Source: Cercis canadensis
Lineage: Eukaryota; Streptophyta; Magnoliopsida; Fabales; Fabaceae
NCBI GenBank assembly: GCA_003255065.1
Contig: QAOA01001821.1
Location: forward strand, 80,169-144,168
Length of the DNA stretch: 64,000 nt
Direction of reading: 5' to 3'
Shown here: positions 37,299 through 49,500 of the stretch, one piece after another
Layout: each line of letters begins with the position of its first letter
How positions within the stretch are numbered: position 1 is the first letter of the stretch
The notes under the pieces: generated by a model
The model's database searches: none
Seen by the model: only the letters and a program-made list of their open reading frames with translations
Told to the model about the DNA's origin: nothing
Made by a program: the position numbers and the translations under genes

Positions 37299-37594
37299 TG
37301 TAGATACTCAATCTTTTAGCCCATTACATTCAGGTCCATTTCGACAAAGGTTCACATCATCAAAATCTGTATATGCTCATCATAATCTTTGACCCTCATC
37401 TATAAAGAGCCCCCAGCAAATATAAAGACTTTTGTTTCCCTTAGCATTTATTACATTCTTTAACTCGGACCGTACTAACATAAGCTTCGGAGTTCGGATA
37501 TCACCACCCGACTTTTAATCAATTTGTTATTGTGCAGTTCCCTCAACCCAACCTTATCTATCCACCGACCTTCAGCTCATATCAGGCATCGTCA
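37299..37594 (+). mobile_element. Solo LTR, 296 bp
   Basis: Starts TGTAGATACTCAATC, ends GGCATCGTCA and is flanked by a perfect 5-bp duplication ATAAC (37294-37298 and 37595-37599). Near the end it has the ACTCGGACCGTACTAACATAAGC and TTCGGAGTTCGGATATC region that resembles the R/U5 end of plant Ty3-type LTRs. No primer site or coding DNA follows, so only one LTR remains. Confidence 0.75.
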
Positions 37595-37599
37595 ATAAC

Positions 37600-39346
37600 A
37601 ATAGATTGAGAGAAGTCAAATTTGTTGATTTGATATAAATGAATTTTCTTTTATTATGATTTCTTATAAAGGTAAGTAAGCACTAGGCCCCATTAATTTT
37701 ATTTGTATTTTATACAAGTTACTTTATTTGTGACATATTTTTATGAATTTCTTGGTTGTCTTTCCGTCAATTTGTTTAAGGATTATTATAATTCTTCCTT
37801 TCACGATCAAAATTCATAAGAATAATAACAATCCAACTAATATATGCATAACTTTGAATACCTTCACTCTTCAGCTGTTTATAATCGAGTTTAATAGAAA
37901 AAAAAAAAATTAAAAGGGATTTGATAAAATCATGGACTAACAGAAACATCAATCGCCATAATAAAAAAAAAATAGTTATTTGATTTGACATATGAAAATT
38001 TGTACTATTTTTTTTCTAGCTAGGGTCAAAATTATAGTTAGTTGTTTAGTGTCAATCATTTTCTAGGTAACTTTCTTTCCAGCCAAACAGTGCGTAGGAA
38101 ACCACGATGTCCTTTCAGCAAAATGCCCTTAAGGATCCAAAAAGAGGATAGCCATTGGTGTAGCCGTCTTTTAAAATGTGTGAATGTGAGTGTCGGTGTT
38201 TCCGCTCCTTTTGTAGTGGCACTGGCACACACCACTTTGCAGTATTTTTTAGAGCTCAAAACCATTTAAATAAACGAAACATGCAAAGAGAAAGACAACT
38301 TTTTCTGAGTCTCCCATGTGCTATAACATAAAGCAAAGCCAAAGCCATGACCGAAAGTAAATAAACCAAATTTTCTTCTGGTTGACTATCTATATCATCC
38401 TACTCATATGGTATTTATGTTTATTTATTATTGCCAAATTTTGATTATTTGTGGTGATTTATGTTTGATACTTGTAATGAAAGAAAATTAATCAAATACT
38501 AAATTGTTTCAAAATCAAATCATATCGTGTTTTCTATGTTCAAGTTATTGATTTTGAATTTTTTTTTCAGAAAAATAGAAGTCATGTTAAGTTTGTTCAT
38601 AGGGTGTTATAATTTTCTTTTGCTCTTAAGAAATTATGCAATGAGGATAACATATCCCTTTTCATAATCTCACATCACTTGGTATCTATAAAATTTAAAT
38701 CGATATATTCAAGATAAAGAACTTGTTGATTAATTATTAAGGTGTTTTATATTTTTTTTTACCATTAGATAGATAAAATTAAAATTTTTAATTAGAAAAT
38801 ATGAGGAAATAAAAATTTAAACTTGAAACTTCAACCCTTTTAAAAGATCTTAAAATCAATTGTGTTATGTATACTTATGACTTGTGTTATCAAAATGTTC
38901 TCTTGTAAACTAAATGATCTGTAGTCAAGTGATACTGAGGTCATCATTAGAGTTAATANAATAAGTTTTGTGTTTAAATATAGAGTAGTAACTAAAAATA
39001 AAAAAAAAATTCTCTTGTACACATTGTATTATTATTTATCATATTATATTTAAAATTGTCACTCCAAATTTTGATATATTATTCATTACAAATCAGACAG
39101 AGCATTTACCACGCAAGTTTCAGGTCTTCTTTCTAAGTCTATTTTACATTGACTTTGTAAAGTGGGAAATTTCATTGAAGTTTTGTCTTAACGTGTGCTA
39201 CACTCGAGGAAGTATGAACACATTTTTGTTTTTTTTCTCTTCTTCTTATAGATGAAGCAAAACCAAGAAGTTTCATGTAAATTGCTAAAAATATGTTTCG
39301 CACGCAATCCTATCCTAAAAGATTCCCATTTTTTTTCCTTTTCACA
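37600..39346. other. Intergenic, no supported gene
   Basis: AT-rich. Two frames overlap on opposite strands at 38042-38269, a mirror effect. An N at 38959 lies in AATA-N-AATA. No gene is supported. Confidence 0.5.
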
Positions 39347-39555
39347 ATGGAAGTTTTTTAAATACTTTGTTGTATGTTATACTACATAAGAATAGCTAGT
39401 GTGTGAATTATATGTGTACAAACTAACTATTTTTAAGTTTATTTGAGAAAATAAGATAAATTAATTTTATATCAAATAAAATATAAAAATTACGTATACT
39501 TACCATATCAGTGTAGTATGAAATACACATGTAATATCATAAAATCTCTGTTTGA
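39347..39555 (+). mobile_element. 212-bp Mutator-like MITE family, decayed copy 3
   Basis: Starts TGGAAGTTTTTTAAATAC and ends ATATCATAAAATCTCTG, following 10177-10388 throughout (GTATGTTATACTACATA, AAATAAAATATAAAAATTA, CAGTGTAGTATGA) with many changes. It is older than the other two copies. Confidence 0.6.
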
Positions 39556-40507
39556 TAATACCTAACTTTTATTTGGTCTGTCATGATGAATGGTAAATGG
39601 TTTAATGCAATGTAATCAGGCTGAAATTTGTATTTAGACAAGTTTTATAAAGGGAGTCGCTATTTTCACACTCGATTTTGTTAATTGCACACTTTATTTA
39701 ATGTTTAAATATAATATAGATTAATTTACTCTCATTTAAATTGTAAAAACTCTTGTTTAATATAGAAATTTTTCAGTTAAAGTTAAAAAATTTCTATATT
39801 AATTGAGGGTAATTTAATTTATATTATATTTAGACATTAAATAATGTGTGACATTAACAAAATTTTANCATTAAATAATGTCAATAAAATGAAGAAACAT
39901 ATATAAAATATTAAGTCAAAAATTAAAATGAGAGATTTGTTTCACATAGTGTTTGTATTCAATTGGGATTTCGCTATTGAGGTTTGCTCCAATTAGAATC
40001 AACTAAATTTTTTGACCGTTGAGTACTCATGCGTGACATGAGATTTTCTGTGTTGATATTTGTTTCACAATGATTTTCTGTGTTTGATCTTAAGAAAATA
40101 TTATATCAAGAGTTGTTTTCCTGCCTTTGTTACAAATAACGCAATGCGATAGGTAATGATGATGAAAGGGGAGTCAACTGCAAGACCCTGGTTTCTATGG
40201 CCGTGAGGTACCAGTTAAGGCACAAGCTATTGGCTAATTGATAGTTGTTACTAGGGGCGACCAAAAAAAACCCAACCCATCGATTGGTGTTCGTTAAATC
40301 GAGTTAGATGTATATTAAATTTCGGGTTTAGTCTATCGGCTTGGGTTTTTAAAATTTTAATCCGGTCTAACCTGAACCAACCGGTAGCATAAGGAATATT
40401 TATACACCTCTCGAATAATTGAAAATTTTAATATAATGAAGCTCAAAAAAAAAAAATACTCCTAAAAAATTTGAAGTATCTCACATATGAAAAAATAAAT
40501 AAATAAA

Positions 40508-40719
40508 CGGGGATTCTATGATACTACGTAAGTATGTCATACTACACTGACGTGGCAAGCATACATAATTTTCATATTTTATTATATATAAAATATAATT
40601 TATTTAATTTTTTAAACAAACTTAAAAACAGTTAATTTGTACACATGTCATTCATTTATTGGTTATTCCTATGTAGTATGACATACTACATAAATACTAA
40701 AAGTATCTAAGAAACCTCT
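40508..40719 (-). mobile_element. 212-bp Mutator-like MITE, copy 2 (nested)
   Basis: Reverse orientation of 10177-10388, of identical length. Ends CGGGGATTCTATGATAC and, inverted, AGAGGTTTCTTAGATAC. A perfect 9-bp duplication ATAAATAAA flanks it (40499-40507 and 40720-40728). It lies within the hAT-like element 40251-41046 and so arrived later. Confidence 0.8.
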
Positions 40720-40879
40720 ATAAATAAATTCCTTCCACGTTGTGTAGAAGATTTATTTTTGTTTTCAATTATATATTTCATGACCAAAATAAAATGACGT
40801 AAATGTTGTGGGCATGCAAGCAAGCAAGAAATTCAAACTCTCCTTTAAGATTTTGAAAATTAATCAATTTTGGGTCTTG

Positions 40880-40996
40880 ATGTGTGCAAATTTTTCTCAA
40901 CCAAGTTAAGTTTTTCTAAAACTTGGTAGGTTTTTTAGATGTGTGCAAATTTTTCTCAACCAAGTTAAGTTTTTCTAAAACTTGGTAGGTTTTTTT
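40880..40996. repeat. 59-bp tandem repeat, two copies
   Basis: The unit starts ATGTGTGCAAATTTTTCTC and includes CTAAAACTTGGTAGG. Two nearly perfect copies are 40880-40938 and 40939-40996, with no N between them. Confidence 0.85.
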
Positions 40997-41055
40997 CGGT
41001 CTAAAAAATCATCTCAACTCGAACCGATTAGACCTGTGCTCACTCTTAGTTGTTA

Positions 41056-41537
41056 TCCAATTAAAAATGTCACTTCAAAATATTTCATACAACCTAAACT
41101 CAAATTTGAAATTCTTGTATGTTAAAATCCTTTGTTTCTACTTCAAGATGTCTTTCTTTCTTTCTTTTTTCTTTTTGTTACCAAGATGTATTTCTTTGAT
41201 CTCTTCTTACTAGGAAAGTTTAGTCAGCAAAAAACTTAACTTCGTATAAACACTTAGAAAAATAGATATATAAGCTAATTAAAATCCCAATAATTTTTAA
41301 TATATGCCAATTATATCAAACCCATCATAAAAGATTCATTCATATTTTTTAGATTTATGATTTGTAATTGAGAAATTAGGGTTTTAATTATGTTATTAGA
41401 AAAATTTATGTTTACTTGTTTGGGTTTTAGGATATCTTATAATCAAATGGATTAAGATTGTATTCCTATCACGATTAAGAACACTTGGCTATTCTTATTT
41501 AGATTACTTGTCCTAGTAGGATTAGGATTAATGAATC

Positions 41538-41576
<39 letters not shown>

Positions 41577-43240
41577 GGCATCTTTGCTCCAAATCCTCTT
41601 TCTAGTCCTGATTTATCTTGCATCTCTTGGATTAACAAGGTACTAATCCAATTTTACAATGAAATCAGCACTTTTTATGTGAATTTTCTTTTTCACTTTT
41701 TGTGAGATTCTTAACATAATCTACCAAAAAAAAATGATTCCTTCTTATATTTGCTAAATATAAACTTTTATGTAATTATTGTAGTTATTTTTTAGTCATA
41801 ATTTATGTTGCAAGCAATAGAAGTGACTATATGATTCAGATTCACCACTTTCCACCTTTAAAGGTGGAATAATAGGCAAAAGAACTGGTTATAAATTCAG
41901 TTTGTGACAACATAGGATTTCTTAATGTAGTTGGTAAAGTCATATGAGTGTTAGGTTGTAAATGACTTTTTGTATAACTGTGGTTGCAAATTTAAGAAAG
42001 TCTTTCATGGTGCCCTAAACTAAAAGTTAGAAACAGAGGGATGAAAATTACTTGATTGCAACAAACATATCAAATTAAGATAGGTGATGACTTAAGAATA
42101 GAGGTATAATTTTCTTTTCTTGTATCTTGTTGTTATTACAAAAATAAGAATTAATTGTTTGTGAGCTTGTGAGTTCTGTGTTCAAATTTATTGTCGTAGC
42201 CAAAGTACGAAAAAAAATTAATTATTTTTTTTAATCCAATGTTTGTGGGTTAAATAATAAAATCTAATTCTCTTATTTTTCTCAAATTTATGATTTTTAG
42301 CAACAAGAATGAAGAGTGTGATTACAAATTCCAGAAACCACCTTGTTAATATTTCCAAATATTTAAGATAAAGCCAAATATACTATGACTCAGATCTTAG
42401 ACAGTTTATCAGCAAAATATGCAAAATTAGAATGTAACATGAAATGGTTAAGATTTTAAAATTTTTGGAAACTTTTGCCTTGAGGGATGCTCTGACCTTT
42501 CCAGCATTAGAGAAAACAGTAAGGGCGGCCTAAACCATACCATTTTCTTCAACTTTAGATTTATTTATTAAGAAAAAGCCAAAATGACAGTGTACCATTC
42601 AAAAGTTTACAAAATATTATATAAAAAATTATGTGAGTACNTATTATATGAAAAATTATGTGAGTACTATGCTACTCTCTAAGAGGCTAGTGCTACTCTT
42701 ATCTTAGTTGTATGAGTTTGGATGAGATCTACATAATAATTTTGATATTGTTATTAATATCTTAAAAAATTGAGTCACTCGGTATGTCTTAGAACATGCA
42801 ATACCTTAAAAAATGTAAGAACAACAAAATATAAAAAAATATGCTAAGAAATAACTTTTTCAAATTTACTTTTATGTCGTTCTTATATTTTATAAAAAAT
42901 TGTGTGTTCTGACACATATTAAATAACTCAATTTTTTGAAATCTTCATAACAATACTAAAATTACATTGTAAGTCTCACTGAACTCACCTAAAAAGAGTG
43001 GGTAGTGCTACCCTCTAAACTTAGAGTTGTAGCATAACCCTCACTAAAAAAATTATTACCAACTAAAAAGGATAATATAATATCAAATTTCTTTTAAAAA
43101 TAAAAAAAACCAAAAAGACAAATGGAGAATGAGAGAGAACCCAGATTTGGTTTTCCCACACCTTTAAAAGACACGAATAATCCTGCTTTTCCTTTCAATA
43201 TTTGGTTTTGGTTCCCGGCAAGCATTTAACGTCCATTAGT
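41056..43240. other. Intergenic, no supported gene
   Basis: AT-rich with a TA microsatellite at about 41541-41571 and an N-joined doublet at 42641 (TATTATAT..AAAATTATGTGAGTAC on both sides). No gene is supported. Confidence 0.5.
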
Positions 43241-43250
43241 TATGGCATGC

Positions 43251-43258
43251 TATATATA
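43251..43258 (+). promoter_or_regulatory. TATA box of the AAA ATPase gene
   Basis: TATATATA followed by GC, about 280 bases before the ATG at 43530. A leader of roughly 245 bases would follow. It contains a short upstream frame at 43360-43401 (13 codons). Confidence 0.5.
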
Positions 43259-43529
43259 GCTTGAGGAGGCCAAGCACAGAGCCAGTCATCACCTGTCAAA
43301 GGCCTTAGACCAACGTTGTATTCGGACGTCTCTAAACAATTTCTTCTCCAAAATATCTGATGCCCATTTCTCTGATTCTTCAAAACTCGTTGAATCACTG
43401 ATACAGTTTCTGCAACTTCTGCAAATCCTGATACCCTTTGGCTAAAAATCGCATACCAGCTCCTAAAGGAGCAAACTTTCTTGCTCAACAGGGTCTAACC
43501 GTTGTGGATTCTGCATAAAGGGGTCCGTG

Positions 43530-46500
43530 ATGGAGCAGAAGCACGTTTTGTTGTCAGCATTGAGTGTTGGGGTTGGGTTGGGAGTGGGGCTTGGATTGAG
43601 TTCAGGGCAGACCGTGCAGAAATGGGTTGGTGGGAATCGCGAGTCCGGTGAGGTTTCTGGGGAGCAGATTGAGCTGGAGCTCATGAGGCAGGTCGTTGAT
43701 GGCAAGGACACCAAAGTGACATTCGATGAGTTTCCTTATTTCTTAAGGTAATTTAAGATTTCTGTACGGAAACTTAATTTGATGTCTGTGACATCTTTAT
43801 TTTTGTTGTCATTTTGTCTCTGCAAAATGATATATAAACTATATCAGCGTTTTTGGGTATAATTGCATTTATTAATGTCGAAAAGCTGGCTAGTCAAAGG
43901 TTTTGTAGACATGGATCTGTTTGAGGTTGACTTGTTAAATTTCGTGGGAATCTGCTATGATTCTTTTGGTACAGATAAATTTTGATGGAACTTGTTTCAA
44001 ATTTGAGCTGACTTTCCATATAAGGCTTCATTACTGGTGTTTTCTCAGGTTGTTTGTTATTGAGTTGACCTGTGCTCCTCTGTCAACCCCAAGCGTTCTT
44101 AGATTTTTTTTTGGCGTAGTGAATATCTATTAGATCAGAACAGATGAGAAATTGCAAGAAATGAATGATGTCACTTTCCTGATAAGTATGTGTAGTGTTC
44201 TGTCTGAAATAGACAAAAGGATGGACCTGCTTCCAGAAATTCATCTGTAAAATAAGAATTTGCATTTCATGCAATCAAAGGTACCTTAATTGGATATACA
44301 AGATTGTCCTGAGATCTAGAGCTTATCATGGCAATTGCTCTTTTTGTAGTTTTCTTTAGGTTCAGAATAATTCCCTGGTATTACATAGCTTTCCTTTCCA
44401 GCTTCATCCTCTTTATAGAAGATGTAACGTGTACAGTTTTTGTTTTCCTATGCTTCTTTCCTAGTTGCAGCTGCAGTTCTGATTCACAGAGCATATAAAC
44501 AGTGATTAGAATAAACTTGCACGCTTGAAGATATATAATTGATGCCAGCTGACACTGAAAGATCTTACTTTAGTTTGCTGAAAACTTTCTATATTTGAAG
44601 ACTGTTATGGGATCCCATAAGCTTCAGAAGTTCCTGTTAACAATATGCTTATGTGGTTTAGAAGACCGGGGTTTTGAAATTGCAGTTTCATTGCTAAGAT
44701 TTATTGTAACATGCAGTCTTTCATAGTCATTCACTTTCTAATTTCTTACTTATTTCCTGCTGCTCTTATACTATCTTGTTTGTAAGTCAGCTGTTGATAT
44801 ATACATGCCGTTAGGAATTTTGAAGATATAGAAATGTGATATTCATTGTTTAAGTACCCAGAAAAAAGAAAAAGAAAAGCCTTCTATCTTCTTAGCCTTT
44901 TGAAGGGGTATTAACACTTATTGAACCTGAACTCTGGCTTCTTTGTTTTATATGTTCCAAGGATCACACACGACTTTGAGTCAGTCATCTTGGTCTAAGC
45001 AATAATTGAGTTTCTATTGGAGGATTAAGTAAGCTATATAAGAGTTATGTTTTCAGTATTGTGGCCTAACTTTAGCATAGCTCTTAATATCTCAGTCCTT
45101 ATCTTCTAAGTACCAATTGAGTTTTCATTTAAGGAGTAAGCAAGCTTTATAATAATGGCGTTTTCTGAACTTTGGCCTATCATTAGCAACTAGCTTTATA
45201 TATATGGTGCTTAAGTCAGTTCACAGGCAGATAGGGTCTAACTTTGGAGAAATTAGCTGTTCTTCAGACCTTAAATAGTGGCTATTTAAATACGATGTTA
45301 TGGTTTTTGTTTAAAAGTATAGAAACTATGAATAACTACTTTCCTGATTGCATCATATCTCATGCCCCCATTATGATGATGACAATGACAGTGAAAGAAC
45401 CCGAGTTTTGTTGACAAGTGCTGCATATGTTCATTTAAAACATATGCACTTCTCCAAGCACACCCGGAACCTTTCTCCAGCAAGCAGGACTATTTTGCTT
45501 TCTGGACCTGCAGGTATATTGTGTAAAAGTTTTACATGTGCAAAAATATGTGTTTGAGTCTAGATTTTAATCATACTAATATGATTTTAAATTTTTGAAG
45601 AACTTTACCAGCAAATGCTTGCCAGAGCTTTAGCACATTCCTTCGAGTCAAAGTTGCTGTTGCTAGATGTTACTGACTTCTCCTTGAAGGTAATTATTTA
45701 CAGTTTAAACTCTGTCAGATTTGATTTGTGAGTGCAAATATTCATACCTGTAATGTTTCCCATTGTACAGATGCAGAGCAAATATGGTTGTGCAAGAAAA
45801 GAACCTGTAAGTTTTGTCTGCTCTGCTTTAAGAACTGAGGATACTTCTTTGCTTGCTCCATAGAAAGTGGTGTTTCTCAGTTTGTGCTTTCTTGAATAAA
45901 CATTTTCAATTTATTAAGTGGATGAGGGATTGAAAAGACTATTAATATGCTGGAATGCTTGCTTTGTTGTGTGTCATTTTTTAATTCCCTAAAATTAAGT
46001 GCCTTTTTCCATTTCTCTTTGGTGCTCTAGAAAAGATTATGCAATCATTTAACTGTTGCTTCATAAGGAGGTCTTCCTAACTTATTTGCTTCTGTGTATA
46101 GTCTTTTAAAAGGTCTTTATCCGAGGTGACTTTGGAGAAAATGTCCGGCTTGTTTGGTTCCTTTTCAATCCTCCCTCCAAGTGGCGAAACTAGAGGTACT
46201 GTGGAAAATAACACCATCCATTTGAAATTATGATGTTTCTTAATTTCTAATAGCTTTATATAGGTGTTTACTGTTTAGTTGTCCATGACTTAATGAGAAT
46301 GATTTGACAATGTGTCTATGGTTGATTTAGCATTTAGTAGTGGAGAAAGTTTGTTTTAAATGTTATCGCTTTCTGTGGTCATTGTTGCAACTGCAACTTT
46401 ATGACCCGTCTGATCTTTCAAAATTTGTATTGATTGATATCTTCCATTTCTTGACCTTTCTAACTTTACTTGATTTATATAACTATTAATTCATTGTATC

Positions 46501-49500
46501 TTAAATGACAAATTTCATGCAGGTACCTTGCGTCGACAAACCAGTAGTGTTGAGAGTAAGCAAAGGTATGCTATATATATATATATGGCCAACCCCAACA
46601 AGTTGTGATATAAAGCTTCCCTGAACATTTAGGTGATGTGTCTTGTATAATTTCTAAATAATGCTCTCACTGTTTAACAGGAGTATTGGAACTTTCACAA
46701 AACATCGTAGGAATGCCTCTGCTGCATCTGATATAAGTAGCATTTCTTCCCAGAGTGGTCTTACAAATCCAGGTTAGACTTCAAATTTTTTTTGTTTCTC
46801 TTTCTCTTTGATTTAATTATTCTTGGTGCTGATTATATTCTTTAACTTAGGCTTCTTTATAAGAAAACTCTAAGTATTATATTAAAGTTGGGAAGTTTAG
46901 GCTGCCCTCGTATGTAAGTTTGGCATATCCATCCTTTTGAAAGATTGACTTTAATACATAGATTTAATTCAGCAGTTTACACTATATACTTCTTTTCAAC
47001 ATTATGCTTTAATTGGTAAATCAAATATGTTTCTTAATACTAATGTAAAAGTTGAATAGGCAGCTAGCTCTTTTTACTAAGATGTTCTTAGAAATTTGAT
47101 TCTAGTAACAAGAATTAATCCCATATATTAACATTCATATTTTATACTCCATCAGAAAAAATCTCTACTGTGTAAATTCGTGTTGTGTCAACTCCATTAA
47201 ATGTCATGCAGCTATACACTTGATTGCTTTACCATATAAATTTTAATGTTCTCCTTCAACATTATGCTTACTGCTGTGGATTTTGTTTTCAGCTGCCTTG
47301 AAGCACACAAACAATTTGTGCTTTGATGAAAAACTCTTTCTGCTGTCGCTTTACAAGGTGATGCCATCACAGAAAACTTATTTCTTTTAAAACTCTATTT
47401 GTGAAGTATTCCAGATCAATAATATTTGGCAAAATATTCATAAGACATGCATAATGAATTTACTAACATGATTGGTAATATTGTCTCAAAAATGGTTCTA
47501 ACAAGCAGGATTATTATAATTCTTACAGGTCTTGGTTTCTATCTCAGAAACTGGTTCCATCATTTTATATATCAGGAATGTTGAGAACCTTTTTCTCCAA
47601 TCACAAAGGTTATACAATTTTTTCCAAAAGATGCTTGAGAAACTTACAGGGTCAGTTTTGATACTTGGTTCACGGATATTAGATTCAGAAGATTATTGTA
47701 GAGAAGTTGATGAAAGGCTCACAGTGTTATTCCCTTACAACATTGATATCAAACCTCCTGAAGATGAGACTAATCCTGGCAACTGGAAAGTCCAACTGGA
47801 AGAGGACATGAAAGAAATTCAGTTTCAAGATAACAGAAACCACATTGCTGAAGTACTGGCAGCAAATGACATTGAATGTGATGATTTGAATTCAATCTGC
47901 CATTCAGACACAATGCTACTCAGTGATTATATTGAAGAGATTGTGGTATCTGCAATATCAAACCATTTGATGAATACTAAGGATCCGGAATACCGAAATG
48001 GAAAGCTAGTTATATCGTCCAAGAGGTAAATATCTGCACTAATTATTCTTTTTAAGCAATTAATAAGAAGCAAAAGGTCTTTGTAGTTACTAATCTTGGA
48101 TGTGGACAGTTTGTCCCATGTATTGAGTCTGTTTCAGGAGGGCCATTGTGGGAAAGATACTCTGAAGCTGGAGACTAATGAATCTAACAAGGTTTGTACT
48201 TATCAGCTAGAGCATAAGGGATCAGTACAGGGGTGTTTTTTTTTTTTTTTTTCTTTTTTGGAGGGGTGTCGTAGAGAAGAATGAAAGAATGCTTATAATA
48301 CTAAAATGAAAGTTTCATTTGTTGATGTTTCTCTTTAATCATAGGACACTGCTGGAGAAGAGAGTACTGGTGCAAAGAATGATGTAAGGTCTGACACCCA
48401 AACACCTGAAAGCAAAAGTGAGATCTCTGTCACAAAGAAAGATGGCGACATTTCTGTTCCTATAAAAGTAAGATAAACTTCTCAGTAGCTAACCTAGCTA
48501 TCAGAAATTTGAGATGGATCTCAAAACTCAGTATAGATGTCCTTATTTTTTAAGACCTCATGGTCCGAGACCCATTGAACTGCATCTGATGATGAAAGGA
48601 TGAAAGGAAACATCAATAAGCAGCAGAAAACTGTTAACTTCAATATGGATAGTTGATAGTGGCCACAAACAAATGCATGTATGCATCTTTTAACATGCTA
48701 CTTGTTTGTGTATTTTCCTACAATTTTATTAGCATGCACTTTAAATGTTTGCTGCTTTTGATAGTTAATGCAGTATGATAATCTGCGAGTTCATCAGCAT
48801 GGCTCTCCAAACCCTGAAGTTAGAAACTAATGTGATGTTATGTTGTACATGGCTACATCCTTCTGTTCTTTCACTTTTGTGTTTTTATAAGTCTAATTGT
48901 ATGCTTGCAGGATGTTCCTCCTGACAATGAGTTTGAGAAGCGCATAAGACCAGAGGTCATCCCTGCAAATGAGGTTGGGGTTACATTTGCAGATATTGGT
49001 GCAATGAATGAAATAAAGGAATCACTTCAAGAGCTGGTCATGCTTCCTCTTAGAAGACCAGACCTCTTCAAAGGTGGCCTTCTGAAGCCCTGCAGAGGCA
49101 TATTGCTTTTTGGGCCTCCTGGTACAGGAAAAACAATGCTTGCAAAGGCAATTGCAAATGAAGCTGGAGCAAGTTTCATTAATGTCTCAATGTCAACCAT
49201 CACTTCGAAATGGTTTGGAGAAGATGAAAAGAATGTCCGAGCTCTGTTCACACTTGCTGCAAAGGTTGCCCCAACTATTATTTTTGTTGATGAGGTTGAC
49301 AGCATGCTTGGACAGCGGACTAGAGTTGGAGAACATGAGGCCATGCGCAAGATTAAAAATGAGTTCATGACCCATTGGGATGGGCTGTTGACAAAACCTG
49401 GTGAACAAATTCTAGTTCTTGCTGCGACTAACAGGCCATTTGACCTTGATGAAGCAATTATTAGACGGTTTGAACGCAGGTAGGACTGTGTTTTCATCTC

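Larger units (their letters stand above)
40251..41046 (+). mobile_element. hAT-like MITE carrying a nested MITE
   Basis: Begins CTAGGGGCGACC and ends GTGCTCACTCT, imperfect inverted ends of the kind seen in hAT elements. TAGTTGTTA lies on both sides (40242-40250 and 41047-41055); 8 of these 9 bases would be the hAT target duplication. Inside are a complete 212-bp Mutator-like MITE (40508-40719) and a 59-bp tandem repeat (40880-40996). No coding frame. Confidence 0.6.

Noticed and set aside
38042..38269. Opposing frames on both strands
   Set aside because: Each mirrors the other over the same bases and neither has a domain.
43240..43714. Two minus-strand frames of 82 and 83 residues
   Set aside because: They overlap the AAA leader and first exon antisense, with no support as genes.
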